Below are positions 8,136 through 15,759 of a stretch of DNA of 35,294 nucleotides, one piece after another. The notes beneath the pieces were generated by a model. That model did not search any database and had not been told where the DNA came from. It was given only the letters and a program-made list of their open reading frames with translations. The stretch's first letter is position 1. Every line of letters begins with the position of its first letter. The DNA is from Cyclobacteriaceae bacterium (lineage in GTDB: Bacteria; Bacteroidota; Bacteroidia; Cytophagales; Cyclobacteriaceae). The stretch is taken from positions 1 to 35,294 of the forward strand of contig WFNR01000013.1 in the NCBI GenBank assembly GCA_015488485.1, written 5' to 3'. The position numbers and the translations under genes are program-made.

Positions 8136-9017
8136 ATGACCATGAAAAAGATTATTGCCATTCTGTTTTGCATGCTAGTAACAAGCCTGTTTTTAGTACG
8201 GGCCAACGATTATCCTTTTGAAGTAACCGTACGGGGCACAGGCCAGCCGGCAATTCTTATTCCGGGCCTGGGGTGCAGCGGTGACGTATGGCAGCAAACC
8301 GTAGATTCGCTGAGTCATCATTATGAATGTCATGTGCTGACACTGGCAGGCTTTGCCGGAGTGCCGCCCGTTGACTTGTCACAAGGCTATTTGCCGCAGA
8401 TAAGCCAGGGGCTAGTCAACTATATTAAAGAAAAGCTGGATGAGAAGCCTGTCATCATCGGGCACAGCCTGGGCGGATTCCTGGCTTTGACCATAGCCGC
8501 TGACAATCCGGGAATTGCGAAAAAACTGGTTATCGTTGACTCATATCCTTTTATGCCTCTGGCATTTAACCCGCAGGCCACCGAAGAGAATGTCAAAGCG
8601 CAGGCACTACAAATAAAACAGATGATATTGCACAGCCCTGATAGTATATTTGCCATGCAGCAACAGCAAACATTGCAAACCATGGTGACGGACAAGCAGC
8701 AGGCTGCACTGGCTGCCGGCTGGACGCTGCAATCGGACCGCCCCACCCTGGCACAAGCCATGTACGAATTGATGACAACCGACTTGTGTGATGAAATAGC
8801 CGCCATACAAGTGCCTGTGCTGGTGATGGGTAGCTGGTATGGAGCGCGCAGCTATGGTGTGACCCGCGAAATGGTGGCCGCCAATCTGCGGGCACAATAT
8901 CAAAATGTGGCCAATTGCCGGATCATACTGGCTGATACCGCCTTGCATTTTATCATGTGGGATGAACCGGCCTGGTTTATCAATAGCCTGGCAGATTTTC
9001 TGGGCGATGAAGTCTAA
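8136..9017 (+). CDS. Secreted alpha/beta hydrolase (ECF operon gene)
   Basis: Predicted exported hydrolase of 293 aa; substrate unknown. A signal peptide (MKKIIAILFCMLVTSLFLV) ends around residue 23. The oxyanion region is LIPGLGCSGDVW (about 41-52). The nucleophile elbow GHSLGG places Ser at 111, and the catalytic His is probably in ALHFIMWDEP (His 271). The acid residue cannot be assigned with certainty. A second in-frame ATG at 8142 would start with MKK and may be the true start. The stop overlaps the start of the sigma-factor gene by 11 nt, so the two are translationally coupled. Such hydrolases recur next to sigma-70-like genes in this phylum (from memory). Confidence 0.85.
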   Translation: MTMKKIIAILFCMLVTSLFLVRANDYPFEVTVRGTGQPAILIPGLGCSGDVWQQTVDSLSHHYECHVLTLAGFAGVPPVDLSQGYLPQISQGLVNYIKEKLDEKPVIIGHSLGGFLALTIAADNPGIAKKLVIVDSYPFMPLAFNPQATEENVKAQALQIKQMILHSPDSIFAMQQQQTLQTMVTDKQQAALAAGWTLQSDRPTLAQAMYELMTTDLCDEIAAIQVPVLVMGSWYGARSYGVTREMVAANLRAQYQNVANCRIILADTALHFIMWDEPAWFINSLADFLGDEV

Positions 9018-9516
9018 AGAACAGGTCTTTCGCAATTACTACACGCAGTACAAGGATAAATTGTACCGTCTATGCCTGGGTTACACCGGCAACCGGGCCG
9101 ATGCCCAGGATTTACAGCAGGAAATTCTGCTGCGCATCTGGCAGCATTTGGATAGCTTCAGGGGAGAGAGTAGTCTCTCCAGCTGGTGCTATCGGATTGC
9201 CACCAATACGGCCCTTAGCTATGCAGGGAAACAAAAGAGGCAGCAAGACAAACAAGAGCTACTAAAGGCCGAACTGACTCATTTGCATGACCACCGGGTA
9301 TTGCCCAATGCAGAACAAGAAGAAGCAAGCCAACGACTATACAAGGCTATAGCCGGACTCAAAGAAACCGACCGGCTGATTATCGGCCTTTTGCTGGAAG
9401 GCTGTAGTTATAAGGAAATAGCCCACATTACCGGCTTGTCGCCCTCCAATACCGGGGTACGTATCAATCGAATCAAAAAGCAGTTGAGTAAAAAATTAAC
9501 AAAAAATGAAGGATGA
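9007..9516 (+). CDS. ECF-type RNA polymerase sigma factor
   Basis: Alternative sigma-70 family factor of 169 aa, probably redirecting RNA polymerase in response to an envelope signal. Region 2 covers about residues 8-68, with the helix NRADAQDLQQEILLRIWQHL and the promoter-melting SSLSSWCYRIATNTAL stretch. Region 4 covers about 112-165, with the helix-turn-helix YKEIAHITGLSPSNTGVRIN. Regions 1 and 3 are absent, as in ECF factors. The ATG at 9007 was chosen because region 2 starts directly after it and it overlaps the hydrolase stop by 11 nt. The 3' end overlaps the next gene by another 11 nt. Tight coupling to a membrane protein suggests sigma/anti-sigma control. Confidence 0.93.
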   Translation: MKSKEQVFRNYYTQYKDKLYRLCLGYTGNRADAQDLQQEILLRIWQHLDSFRGESSLSSWCYRIATNTALSYAGKQKRQQDKQELLKAELTHLHDHRVLPNAEQEEASQRLYKAIAGLKETDRLIIGLLLEGCSYKEIAHITGLSPSNTGVRINRIKKQLSKKLTKNEG

Positions 9517-10093
9517 ACTAAAAAACTGGCAACAGAGCTGGCAGCAGGAAAAAGCCCCTCTGCCGGACAGTAATACCTTATTGCAAATGCTCAATAAAAT
9601 GGAGGCCAAAGCAAGCCGAGAGCGGGTTTTAATACTGCTGGCCTTTGTGCTGACCATAGGCTTTCTGATCTGGGTATTACCCTTATTTCAAAGTGCTTAT
9701 TTTATAACCGGATTCAGCCTTATCGCCCTGGCCATGGTGATACTTCTTATCCGTTTGTTTATGCACAAACTGCGACCGGTAAACCGGATTGACTTGCTGG
9801 ACAACAAAACCTTTCTCCAACAACAAATAAAAAGCTTGCGCTGGCGTATGCGCACTACTGCCGTGTATATGTGGGTGTACGCTTTCTTGCTGATGGCCGG
9901 TATAAATATTGTTTATCTCGATGCTCTTTCCGATCTGTCGCTATCCGGCCGCCTGGTAGCGCATGGAGGTGCCAGTTTGTTTATTTTAATAATTTTCGGC
10001 TGGGGGGTACGCAAACGTTTAAAAAAATACTGCCAGGAGTTGCTACCCCTCATTACAACGCTGGAAGATATGCAGCAGGCGACTGAAGGGTAA
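9506..10093 (+). CDS. Four-helix membrane protein, probable anti-sigma partner
   Basis: A 195-aa inner-membrane protein without recognised enzyme motifs. Residues 1-38 form a charged cytoplasmic segment with a Trp/Gln-rich pattern (LKNWQQSWQQEK), a style common in Bacteroidota membrane proteins encoded after ECF sigma genes. Transmembrane helices are predicted at about 40-60, 65-86, 117-138 and 150-168, with a basic 30-residue loop (LRPVNRIDLLDNKTF) between helices 2 and 3. It overlaps the sigma-factor gene by 11 nt. The cytoplasmic N-terminus could bind the sigma factor, but it is not a zinc-binding anti-sigma domain, since no His/Cys cluster is seen. The anti-sigma role is inferred from context. 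Confidence 0.75.
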   Translation: MKDELKNWQQSWQQEKAPLPDSNTLLQMLNKMEAKASRERVLILLAFVLTIGFLIWVLPLFQSAYFITGFSLIALAMVILLIRLFMHKLRPVNRIDLLDNKTFLQQQIKSLRWRMRTTAVYMWVYAFLLMAGINIVYLDALSDLSLSGRLVAHGGASLFILIIFGWGVRKRLKKYCQELLPLITTLEDMQQATEG

Positions 10094-10128
10094 GGCTGAC
10101 CTAAGTATTACCACCACCTGAAGCTGCC

Positions 10129-10156
10129 TTGCTGTACGGCAGATTTAATATCTTTA
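10129..10156 (+). promoter_or_regulatory. Promoter of recG
   Basis: TTG (10129-10131), 17 nt, then TATCTTTA (10149-10156), one base off TAnnTTTG. Expected start near 10160, about 15 nt before the recG ATG. Confidence 0.55.
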
Positions 10157-10174
10157 TGGCCACACACCAGTGCT

Positions 10175-12268
10175 ATGGCCGATTTCTTCGCTACCCCGGT
10201 TGAGTTCATCAAAGGCGTTGGTCCCGAAAGGGCCCAGCTTCTTAAAAAAGAACTGGGTCTGGCCACCTACAACGATCTGCTGCATTTCTTCCCCTTTCGC
10301 TACGAAGACCGCACGCGCTTCTACACTATTGCCGAGTTGCATGAGGACCTGCCGGCCGTACAAGTAGCGGCTCGCATCACCTCGTGGGAGGTAGTAGGGC
10401 ACAAACGCAAGCAGCGCCTGGTGGCACAGGCCACTGACGACACCGGCACCCTGGAGCTGGTGTGGTTCAAAGGCCTTAGTTGGGTGCAGAAAAATCTGCA
10501 GCGTGGTGCCGAGTACATCCTTTTTGGCAAGCCCGGCCGCTACGGGCGCAAGCTCACTATGGCGCATCCCGAGCTGAGCATCGCCACCCCGGCCCAGGCC
10601 GAAGCGCGCTACCTGCAGCCGGTATATCCTTCTACCGAAACGCTGAAGCGCAAGTACCTCGATAACAAAGCCATGATGCGCATTATGCGCGATTTGTTAA
10701 AAAAAGCGCTGCCGCAGATCCATGACCCATTGCCGCCAGCTTTGCTACAGGAGCTTAACCTGTTGCCAGCCGCCAAGGCATACCGCCATATACATTTTCC
10801 GGAGAACGAAAACCTGCTCAAGCAGGCCCGCTTCCGGTTGAAATTTGAGGAGCTCTTTTACATTCAGTTACAGCTTCTGCAGCTCAAAGAAACACGCCTG
10901 ACGCGCTACAAGGGCCAGGTATTCAAAGACACCTCCCTGCTCACCCGCTTTTACAACGAGCACCTGCCTTTTGAGCTGACCAACGCCCAGAAACGGGTGA
11001 TCAGGGAGATCTACCACGATATGAAATCAGGGCGCCAGATGAACCGCCTGCTGCAAGGCGATGTGGGCTCAGGCAAGACAATTGTAGCTTTTATCTGCAT
11101 GCTGCTGGTCATCAGCGAGGGCGCCCAGGCAGCCCTGATGGCGCCAACCGAAATACTGGCCACCCAGCACTACCAGGGCCTTAAACCCTATGCCGAGGCT
11201 ATGGGGCTGCAGATCGCCCTGCTCACCGGCTCTACCAAAGCCAGCGAACGCAAGGCGCTGCACACCGCCCTGGAAGCCGGCCACCTGCACATCCTGGTAG
11301 GCACCCATGCCCTGCTGGAAGAGCGCGTGCGCTTCCGGCAACTGGGGCTGGCCATTGTAGATGAGCAGCATCGCTTTGGCGTGGCTCAGCGTGCCAAGCT
11401 GTGGCGCAAGAACAAGGAGGTGTTTCCGCACGTGCTGGTGATGACCGCCACCCCCATACCGCGCACCCTGGCCATGACCCTCTATGGCGACCTGGACGTA
11501 TCGGTGATTGACGAGCTACCGGCCGGCCGCAAGCCAATCAAAACCCTGCATTATTACGATGCCAACCGCCTTAAGGTAAATGCTTTTCTGAAAAAGCAAA
11601 TCGACCAGGGTCGTCAGGTGTATATTGTTTATCCGCTAATCGAAGAATCGGAAAAATCGGACCTGAAAGACCTGATGGACGGCTACGAGAGTGTGTGCCG
11701 CGCCTTCCCGGAATATCATGTGAGCATCGTGCACGGCAAAATGAAGCCCGAAGCCAAGCAGTTTGAAATGGAGCGCTTTGTAAAAGGGCAAACGCAGATT
11801 ATGGTAGCCACCACGGTAATTGAGGTAGGGGTGGACGTGCCCAATGCCACGGTAATGGTGATTGAAAATGCCGAGCGCTTCGGGCTGGCGCAGTTGCATC
11901 AGCTCCGGGGCCGGGTTGGGCGGGGCGCCCAACAATCGTATTGCATACTGATGAGCAGCTTTAAACTCACCAGCGAGGCGCGCACCCGCCTGGAAACTAT
12001 GGTGCGCACCACCAACGGCTTCGAGATTGCCGATACCGACTTAAAGCTGCGCGGCCCCGGAGACCTGATGGGCACCCAGCAAAGCGGCCTGCTCGACCTG
12101 AAGATTGCCGACCTGGCCCGTGATGGTGCCATCCTGCAACTGGCACGCGAAGAGGCCCGCAAGCTGCTGCAGGCCGACCCGCAACTGGCGCGCCCGGAGC
12201 ACACCCTGTTGCGCCAAACCCTTGATAAGAAAGCGGCTGCCGGCATTCGCTGGAGCAGCATCAGCTAA
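10175..12268 (+). CDS. recG: ATP-dependent DNA helicase RecG
   Basis: Branch-migration helicase that reverses stalled forks and processes recombination intermediates. The 697-aa length is typical. The N-terminal wedge/OB region (about 1-200) starts with FIKGVGPERAQLLKKELGL and contains an OB fold around 60-150. The helicase core has Walker A GDVGSGKT at residues 295-302, motif II DEQH at 396-399, motif III TATPIPRT, and motif VI with QLRGRVGRG. The C-terminal ADTDLKLRGPGDLMGTQQSG stretch is the RecG TRG region. It probably has its own promoter at 10129-10156. It faces the DUF2061 gene tail to tail across 48 nt. Confidence 0.98.
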   Translation: MADFFATPVEFIKGVGPERAQLLKKELGLATYNDLLHFFPFRYEDRTRFYTIAELHEDLPAVQVAARITSWEVVGHKRKQRLVAQATDDTGTLELVWFKGLSWVQKNLQRGAEYILFGKPGRYGRKLTMAHPELSIATPAQAEARYLQPVYPSTETLKRKYLDNKAMMRIMRDLLKKALPQIHDPLPPALLQELNLLPAAKAYRHIHFPENENLLKQARFRLKFEELFYIQLQLLQLKETRLTRYKGQVFKDTSLLTRFYNEHLPFELTNAQKRVIREIYHDMKSGRQMNRLLQGDVGSGKTIVAFICMLLVISEGAQAALMAPTEILATQHYQGLKPYAEAMGLQIALLTGSTKASERKALHTALEAGHLHILVGTHALLEERVRFRQLGLAIVDEQHRFGVAQRAKLWRKNKEVFPHVLVMTATPIPRTLAMTLYGDLDVSVIDELPAGRKPIKTLHYYDANRLKVNAFLKKQIDQGRQVYIVYPLIEESEKSDLKDLMDGYESVCRAFPEYHVSIVHGKMKPEAKQFEMERFVKGQTQIMVATTVIEVGVDVPNATVMVIENAERFGLAQLHQLRGRVGRGAQQSYCILMSSFKLTSEARTRLETMVRTTNGFEIADTDLKLRGPGDLMGTQQSGLLDLKIADLARDGAILQLAREEARKLLQADPQLARPEHTLLRQTLDKKAAAGIRWSSIS

Positions 12269-12270
12269 GG

Positions 12271-12294
12271 CGGAAAATTCAGGTGAGTTTTCCG
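12271..12294. terminator. Weak bidirectional hairpin between recG and the DUF2061 gene
   Basis: CGGAAAA (12271-12277) pairs with TTTTCCG (12288-12294) across a 10-nt loop in the 48-nt gap between two converging genes. There is no clear T run on either side, so termination is only suggested by position. Confidence 0.3.
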
Positions 12295-12316
12295 GGTTAG
12301 CGGAGTTTTTCCCGGA

Positions 12317-12583
12317 TTACTTTTTCAGCTGCCAAAGGCTCCTGATGGTACCGCGCGGCACCAACAGCCAGACACGCTCATGCAGATAATAGAGCAGGAG
12401 CTTGATAAACAACTCCAGACCGGCTACTATCGATGATTTTTGCAGCACATCTTCACAGCCGGAGCCCTGAAAAATAAAATATGCCAGCGCAAAGGTGGTG
12501 AGGGTAGCTATCAGCCGCCAGGTGATTGCCTTCAGGATACTTCTTAGGTTCGAGTCTTTTTGCAGGTTTTTGTCAGTTGTCAT
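12317..12583 (-). CDS. DUF2061 small membrane protein
   Basis: An 88-aa integral membrane protein matching the DUF2061 pattern: an N-terminal basic segment, then SILKAITWRLIATLTTF leading into helix 1 (about 23-41), a short loop, and helix 2 (about 52-70) ending LLYYLHERVW. Function of the family is unknown; in other genomes such domains are found alone or near sulfate-assimilation genes. There is no such neighbour here: recG lies opposite and the BtuF-like gene is divergent across 112 nt. Confidence 0.85.
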   Translation of the reverse strand: MTTDKNLQKDSNLRSILKAITWRLIATLTTFALAYFIFQGSGCEDVLQKSSIVAGLELFIKLLLYYLHERVWLLVPRGTIRSLWQLKK

Positions 12584-12695
12584 GGCTCTGTTGTTTGCGG
12601 CAAATATCGGATAGCGGCTTGGCTGTTGGCCGCTTTTTAGCCAAAAATATTCTGTTGCTTTTTGCTAATTGACCTTCTTCCTGCATACTTGTGGC

Positions 12696-13496
12696 ATGGA
12701 TTACTACCCGCAGCGCATCGTATGCCTCACCGAGGAAACCACCGAAACCCTTTACCTGCTGGGGCAGCAAGACCGTATCGTGGGTATTTCGGGCTTTACG
12801 GTAAGACCTTCGCAAGCCCGCAAGGAAAAGCCTAAAGTATCGGCTTTTACTGAGGCCGATATAGAAACCATTGTAAAGTTGGAACCCGATTTGGTTATCG
12901 GGTTTTCGGATATCCAGGCAGATATTGCCAAAAAATTAATTGCCCGCGGCCTTACCGTCTGGGTAAACAACCATCGTAGTGTGGCGGGTATTTTGCAGAT
13001 GATTGTACAATTAGGTGCACTGACAGGAAGTACTGAAAAAGCACTGCAACTGGCAAAGCGAATCAATAAGCAAATTGAAGAGATAAAAAAGGAAGCAAGC
13101 GTATGGCCACTACGGCCTAAGATTTATTTCGAAGAATGGTATGAGCCGCTGATCAGCGGCATCCGCTGGGTGGGCGAGATCATCTCGCTGGCCGGAGGGC
13201 AGGAGGCTTTTCCACAGCTAAGCCGGCAGTCGCTGGCCAAAGACCGCATCATTGCCGACCCGCAAGAGGTAGTGGCCGCCAACCCCGACATTATCCTGGC
13301 GTCCTGGTGCGGCAAAAAGTTCAAGCCCGCCCGGATGCTGGCCCGCCCCGGCTGGCAAGACATCAAGGCGGTAAAGGAAGGTTATGTATATGAAATAGAT
13401 TCTGCCATAATACTGCAGCCCGGTCCGGCTGCCCTGCTGGAGGGCCTGCCCCAGATACACAGCATTGTAAAGCAATGGATTAAAGATAAGCTCTAG
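12696..13496 (+). CDS. BtuF-like cobalamin/siderophore-type binding protein without signal peptide
   Basis: A 266-aa protein of the periplasmic-binding fold used by BtuF and Fe-siderophore binding proteins. Landmarks are RIVCLTEETTETLYLLG near the N-terminus, the KVSAFTEADIETIVKLEPDLVIG block ending lobe 1, a linking helix with many Lys (about 105-135), and lobe 2 with VGEIISLAGGQ and AANPDIILASWCG. The ATG at 12696 starts directly at the first strand, so no signal peptide or lipoprotein Cys is present. It is either cytosolic or exported by an unseen route. It heads a three-gene unit with a flavin amine oxidase and a DUF71 protein. SP-less BtuF-like genes next to DUF71 have been linked to B12 salvage by comparative genomics (recalled, not checked). 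Ligand assignment is inference. Confidence 0.82.
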   Translation: MDYYPQRIVCLTEETTETLYLLGQQDRIVGISGFTVRPSQARKEKPKVSAFTEADIETIVKLEPDLVIGFSDIQADIAKKLIARGLTVWVNNHRSVAGILQMIVQLGALTGSTEKALQLAKRINKQIEEIKKEASVWPLRPKIYFEEWYEPLISGIRWVGEIISLAGGQEAFPQLSRQSLAKDRIIADPQEVVAANPDIILASWCGKKFKPARMLARPGWQDIKAVKEGYVYEIDSAIILQPGPAALLEGLPQIHSIVKQWIKDKL

Positions 13497-13544
13497 CCCC
13501 TTGCCTAATTATTTCTATCTTTAGCTGCAAACAGAACCTCTTCT

Positions 13545-14918
13545 ATGAAACCGGATTATGATGTAATTGTGGTCGGTGCCGGATTGGCCGGCTTAACAGC
13601 CGCCCGCCAGTTGGAGCGCAGTAACCTGCGGGTATTGGTAATAGAAGCACGCGACCGGGTAGGCGGACGCAACGAAGAAGTAACCCTGGGCAATGATCTT
13701 ACCCTTGAAGTGGGCGGCCAATGGATTGGTGCCAATCAGGAAAAAATGTTCGCGCTGTGCCGGGAGTTTGACCTGAAGCTCATCCCTACTTATAACGAAG
13801 GCGACAACCTGCTTTATATTAATGGCAAATGCAAAAGAATGGGCTCGCAGCGTGGAGCCATACCCAAACTTAACCCATTTGTGTTGCTCGATTTGTACCG
13901 TAGTATTAAAAAAATTGACAAACTGTCGGCACAGATTGATCTGACTAACCCCTGGCAGCACCCGCGTGCCCGCGAATGGGATGGCCACACCCTCGAGAGT
14001 TGGATAAGACAAAATATCAGCACCCACCAGGCGCGGGAGTACTTCCGGGTGGTGGCCGAGGCGGTGTTTGCCACCGAAGCCAGCGATTTCTCTTTCCTGC
14101 ATTTTCTTTTTTACTTAAAATCAGGGCAAGACCTGGAAACCTTGATAAGTGTCGAGAAAGGCGCCCAGGAGTATCGTGTAGCTGGTGGCACACAGCAGAT
14201 CAGCCGCTGCCTGGCCGGTTCGTTGCAAACACCCGTGCTGCTTGACAGCCCGGTGACGGCCCTGCACCAAACTGATGAGGGTGTTACGGTACAAACAGCC
14301 GCACAAACCTTTACTGCCCGTAAGGTGGTGGTAAGCCTGCCCCCTACATTGGCCGGCCGGTTGCATTACGACCCGCCCTTACCGGCTTTACGCGACCAGC
14401 TTACCCAGCGGGTGCCGGCCGGCTCGGTGATAAAGGTAATGGCAATATATAAGGAGCCTTTCTGGCGCCAGGCCGGCCTCACCGGTCAGGCTGCCAGCTT
14501 TGAGGGGCCGGTAAAGATTACCTTCGACAACTCGCCCGAAGACAGTAGCTACGGTGTCTTGCTGGGCTTTCTGGAAGGGGCTGATGGCCGCCAGGCGGCC
14601 GAATGGACTGTTGACCAACGGCAACAACAGGTGCTGGCTTGTTTTGCGCGCTACTTCGGTAAAGAGGCGTTGAGCCCCCTTGACTATCTGGAAAAAGACT
14701 GGATGGCCGAGCCCTATACACGAGGCTGCTATGGCGGTCACTTCAGCCCCGGGGTATGGACGGCCTACGGCCCATACCTGCGCCAACCCTGCGGCCATAT
14801 ACATTGGGCCGGAGCCGAAACCGCTGACATCTGGAATGGCTATATGGAGGGTGCGGTGCGCTCCGGAGAGCGGGCAGCCGGGGAAATCAGCATAAGCCTT
14901 AAGCAAACAAAGGCATGA
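13545..14918 (+). CDS. FAD-dependent monoamine-oxidase-like amine oxidase
   Basis: Flavoprotein of 457 aa that oxidises an amine to an imine with release of peroxide; substrate unknown. The FAD dinucleotide motif GAGLAG is at residues 11-16, followed by Glu in VIEARDRVGGR. The C-terminal FAD segment reads WAGAETADIWNGYMEGAVRS, closely following the MAO pattern. Cys 395 in RGCYGG aligns with the cysteine that binds FAD covalently in mammalian MAO, which suggests but does not prove covalent flavin. No signal peptide. It starts 48 nt after the BtuF-like gene and overlaps the DUF71 gene by 4 nt (ATGA), so it belongs to that operon. A -7-like TATCTTTA at 13516-13523 could give an internal promoter. 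Confidence 0.92.
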   Translation: MKPDYDVIVVGAGLAGLTAARQLERSNLRVLVIEARDRVGGRNEEVTLGNDLTLEVGGQWIGANQEKMFALCREFDLKLIPTYNEGDNLLYINGKCKRMGSQRGAIPKLNPFVLLDLYRSIKKIDKLSAQIDLTNPWQHPRAREWDGHTLESWIRQNISTHQAREYFRVVAEAVFATEASDFSFLHFLFYLKSGQDLETLISVEKGAQEYRVAGGTQQISRCLAGSLQTPVLLDSPVTALHQTDEGVTVQTAAQTFTARKVVVSLPPTLAGRLHYDPPLPALRDQLTQRVPAGSVIKVMAIYKEPFWRQAGLTGQAASFEGPVKITFDNSPEDSSYGVLLGFLEGADGRQAAEWTVDQRQQQVLACFARYFGKEALSPLDYLEKDWMAEPYTRGCYGGHFSPGVWTAYGPYLRQPCGHIHWAGAETADIWNGYMEGAVRSGERAAGEISISLKQTKA

Positions 14919-15616
14919 CAGTGCGGCCGGTCGTTTTAAGCTGGAGCAGTGGCAAGGATTCCGCCCTCACCCTCTACCGGCTGCTACAAAGCAGACATTA
15001 TACCGTCAAGCGACTGGTAACCACTGTCAATGGCCCGCTGCAACGCGTAACCATGCACGGCCTGCCACTCACCCTGCTGGAGGCACAGGCAACAGCGCTG
15101 GGGCTGCCGTTGGAAATAATAACCACTCCGGAAAATCCGGATATGAAAGAATACCGCAAGCTAATGCTGCACCACTACCGCCAACTTCGTCAGGAAGGAA
15201 TAAGCACAATGGCTTTTGGAGATATTTTTCTTGCCGACCTACGCAAATACCGGGAGGAGCTGCTGGCTGCAGCCGGCTTACAGGGTGTCTTTCCCTTATG
15301 GCAAACGGACAGTCGCCAATTGATGAGGGAATTTATCGGGCTAGGGTTTAAGGCCATCGTCATCGGGGTAAGCCGGCAGGCGCTACCGTCCTCTTTCTGC
15401 GGCCGCCCGTACGATCTGGATTTTCTGGCCGACCTGCCCGACCATGCCGATCCGGCCGGAGAGAACGGTGAGTTTCATACATTCTGCTATGACGGGCCCC
15501 TTTTTAAAGAGGCCGTCAGGTTTACCAAGGGTAAGACTATCCTTAAAACCTATCCCTCGCCCACTGGCCAGGCAGAAGACTACGGCTTTTGGTTTTGCGA
15601 CTTACAACCGGTTTGA
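14915..15616 (+). CDS. DUF71/COG2102 ATP-pyrophosphatase (Dph6-related, B12-associated context)
   Basis: A PP-loop enzyme of 233 aa that should activate a carboxylate by adenylation and join an amine to it. The PP-loop is SSGKDS at residues 11-16. The family's second conserved region is represented by MAFGDIFLADLRKYREE (about 99-115). The block GENGEFHTFCYDGPLF near the C-terminus is the hallmark DUF71 motif. Archaeal and eukaryotic relatives make diphthamide on EF2, which bacteria lack. Bacterial members near btuF have been proposed to act in B12 salvage, for example re-amidation of corrin side chains (recalled, not checked). Its start overlaps the amine-oxidase stop by 4 nt. Confidence 0.85.
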   Translation: MTVRPVVLSWSSGKDSALTLYRLLQSRHYTVKRLVTTVNGPLQRVTMHGLPLTLLEAQATALGLPLEIITTPENPDMKEYRKLMLHHYRQLRQEGISTMAFGDIFLADLRKYREELLAAAGLQGVFPLWQTDSRQLMREFIGLGFKAIVIGVSRQALPSSFCGRPYDLDFLADLPDHADPAGENGEFHTFCYDGPLFKEAVRFTKGKTILKTYPSPTGQAEDYGFWFCDLQPV

Positions 15617-15759
15617 CTGTTATCTGTTTTCTACAATAATACTCATTTTAGGGTGCTGGCAGAGGGGTATGGTCCGGTTGTCAAGTATGACAGGCAACTA
15701 AAAGATGAAAGACAAGACAGCCAACGGCACATCAGCCAATAAAGCCTTATTATTGCACT

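Noticed and set aside
8905-9006. Longer form of the sigma factor from an upstream start
   Set aside because: The extra residues lie in the hydrolase coding region and do not resemble sigma factors; the ATG at 9007 fits the family start.
12584-12695. Possible cobalamin riboswitch before the BtuF-like gene
   Set aside because: The gap of 112 nt is too short for the known fold and shared with a divergent promoter; no B12-box-like sequence was seen.
15617-15759. Possible FMN riboswitch before ribD
   Set aside because: None of the conserved FMN-element blocks is recognisable; only a short TGTCA/TGACA dyad is present.
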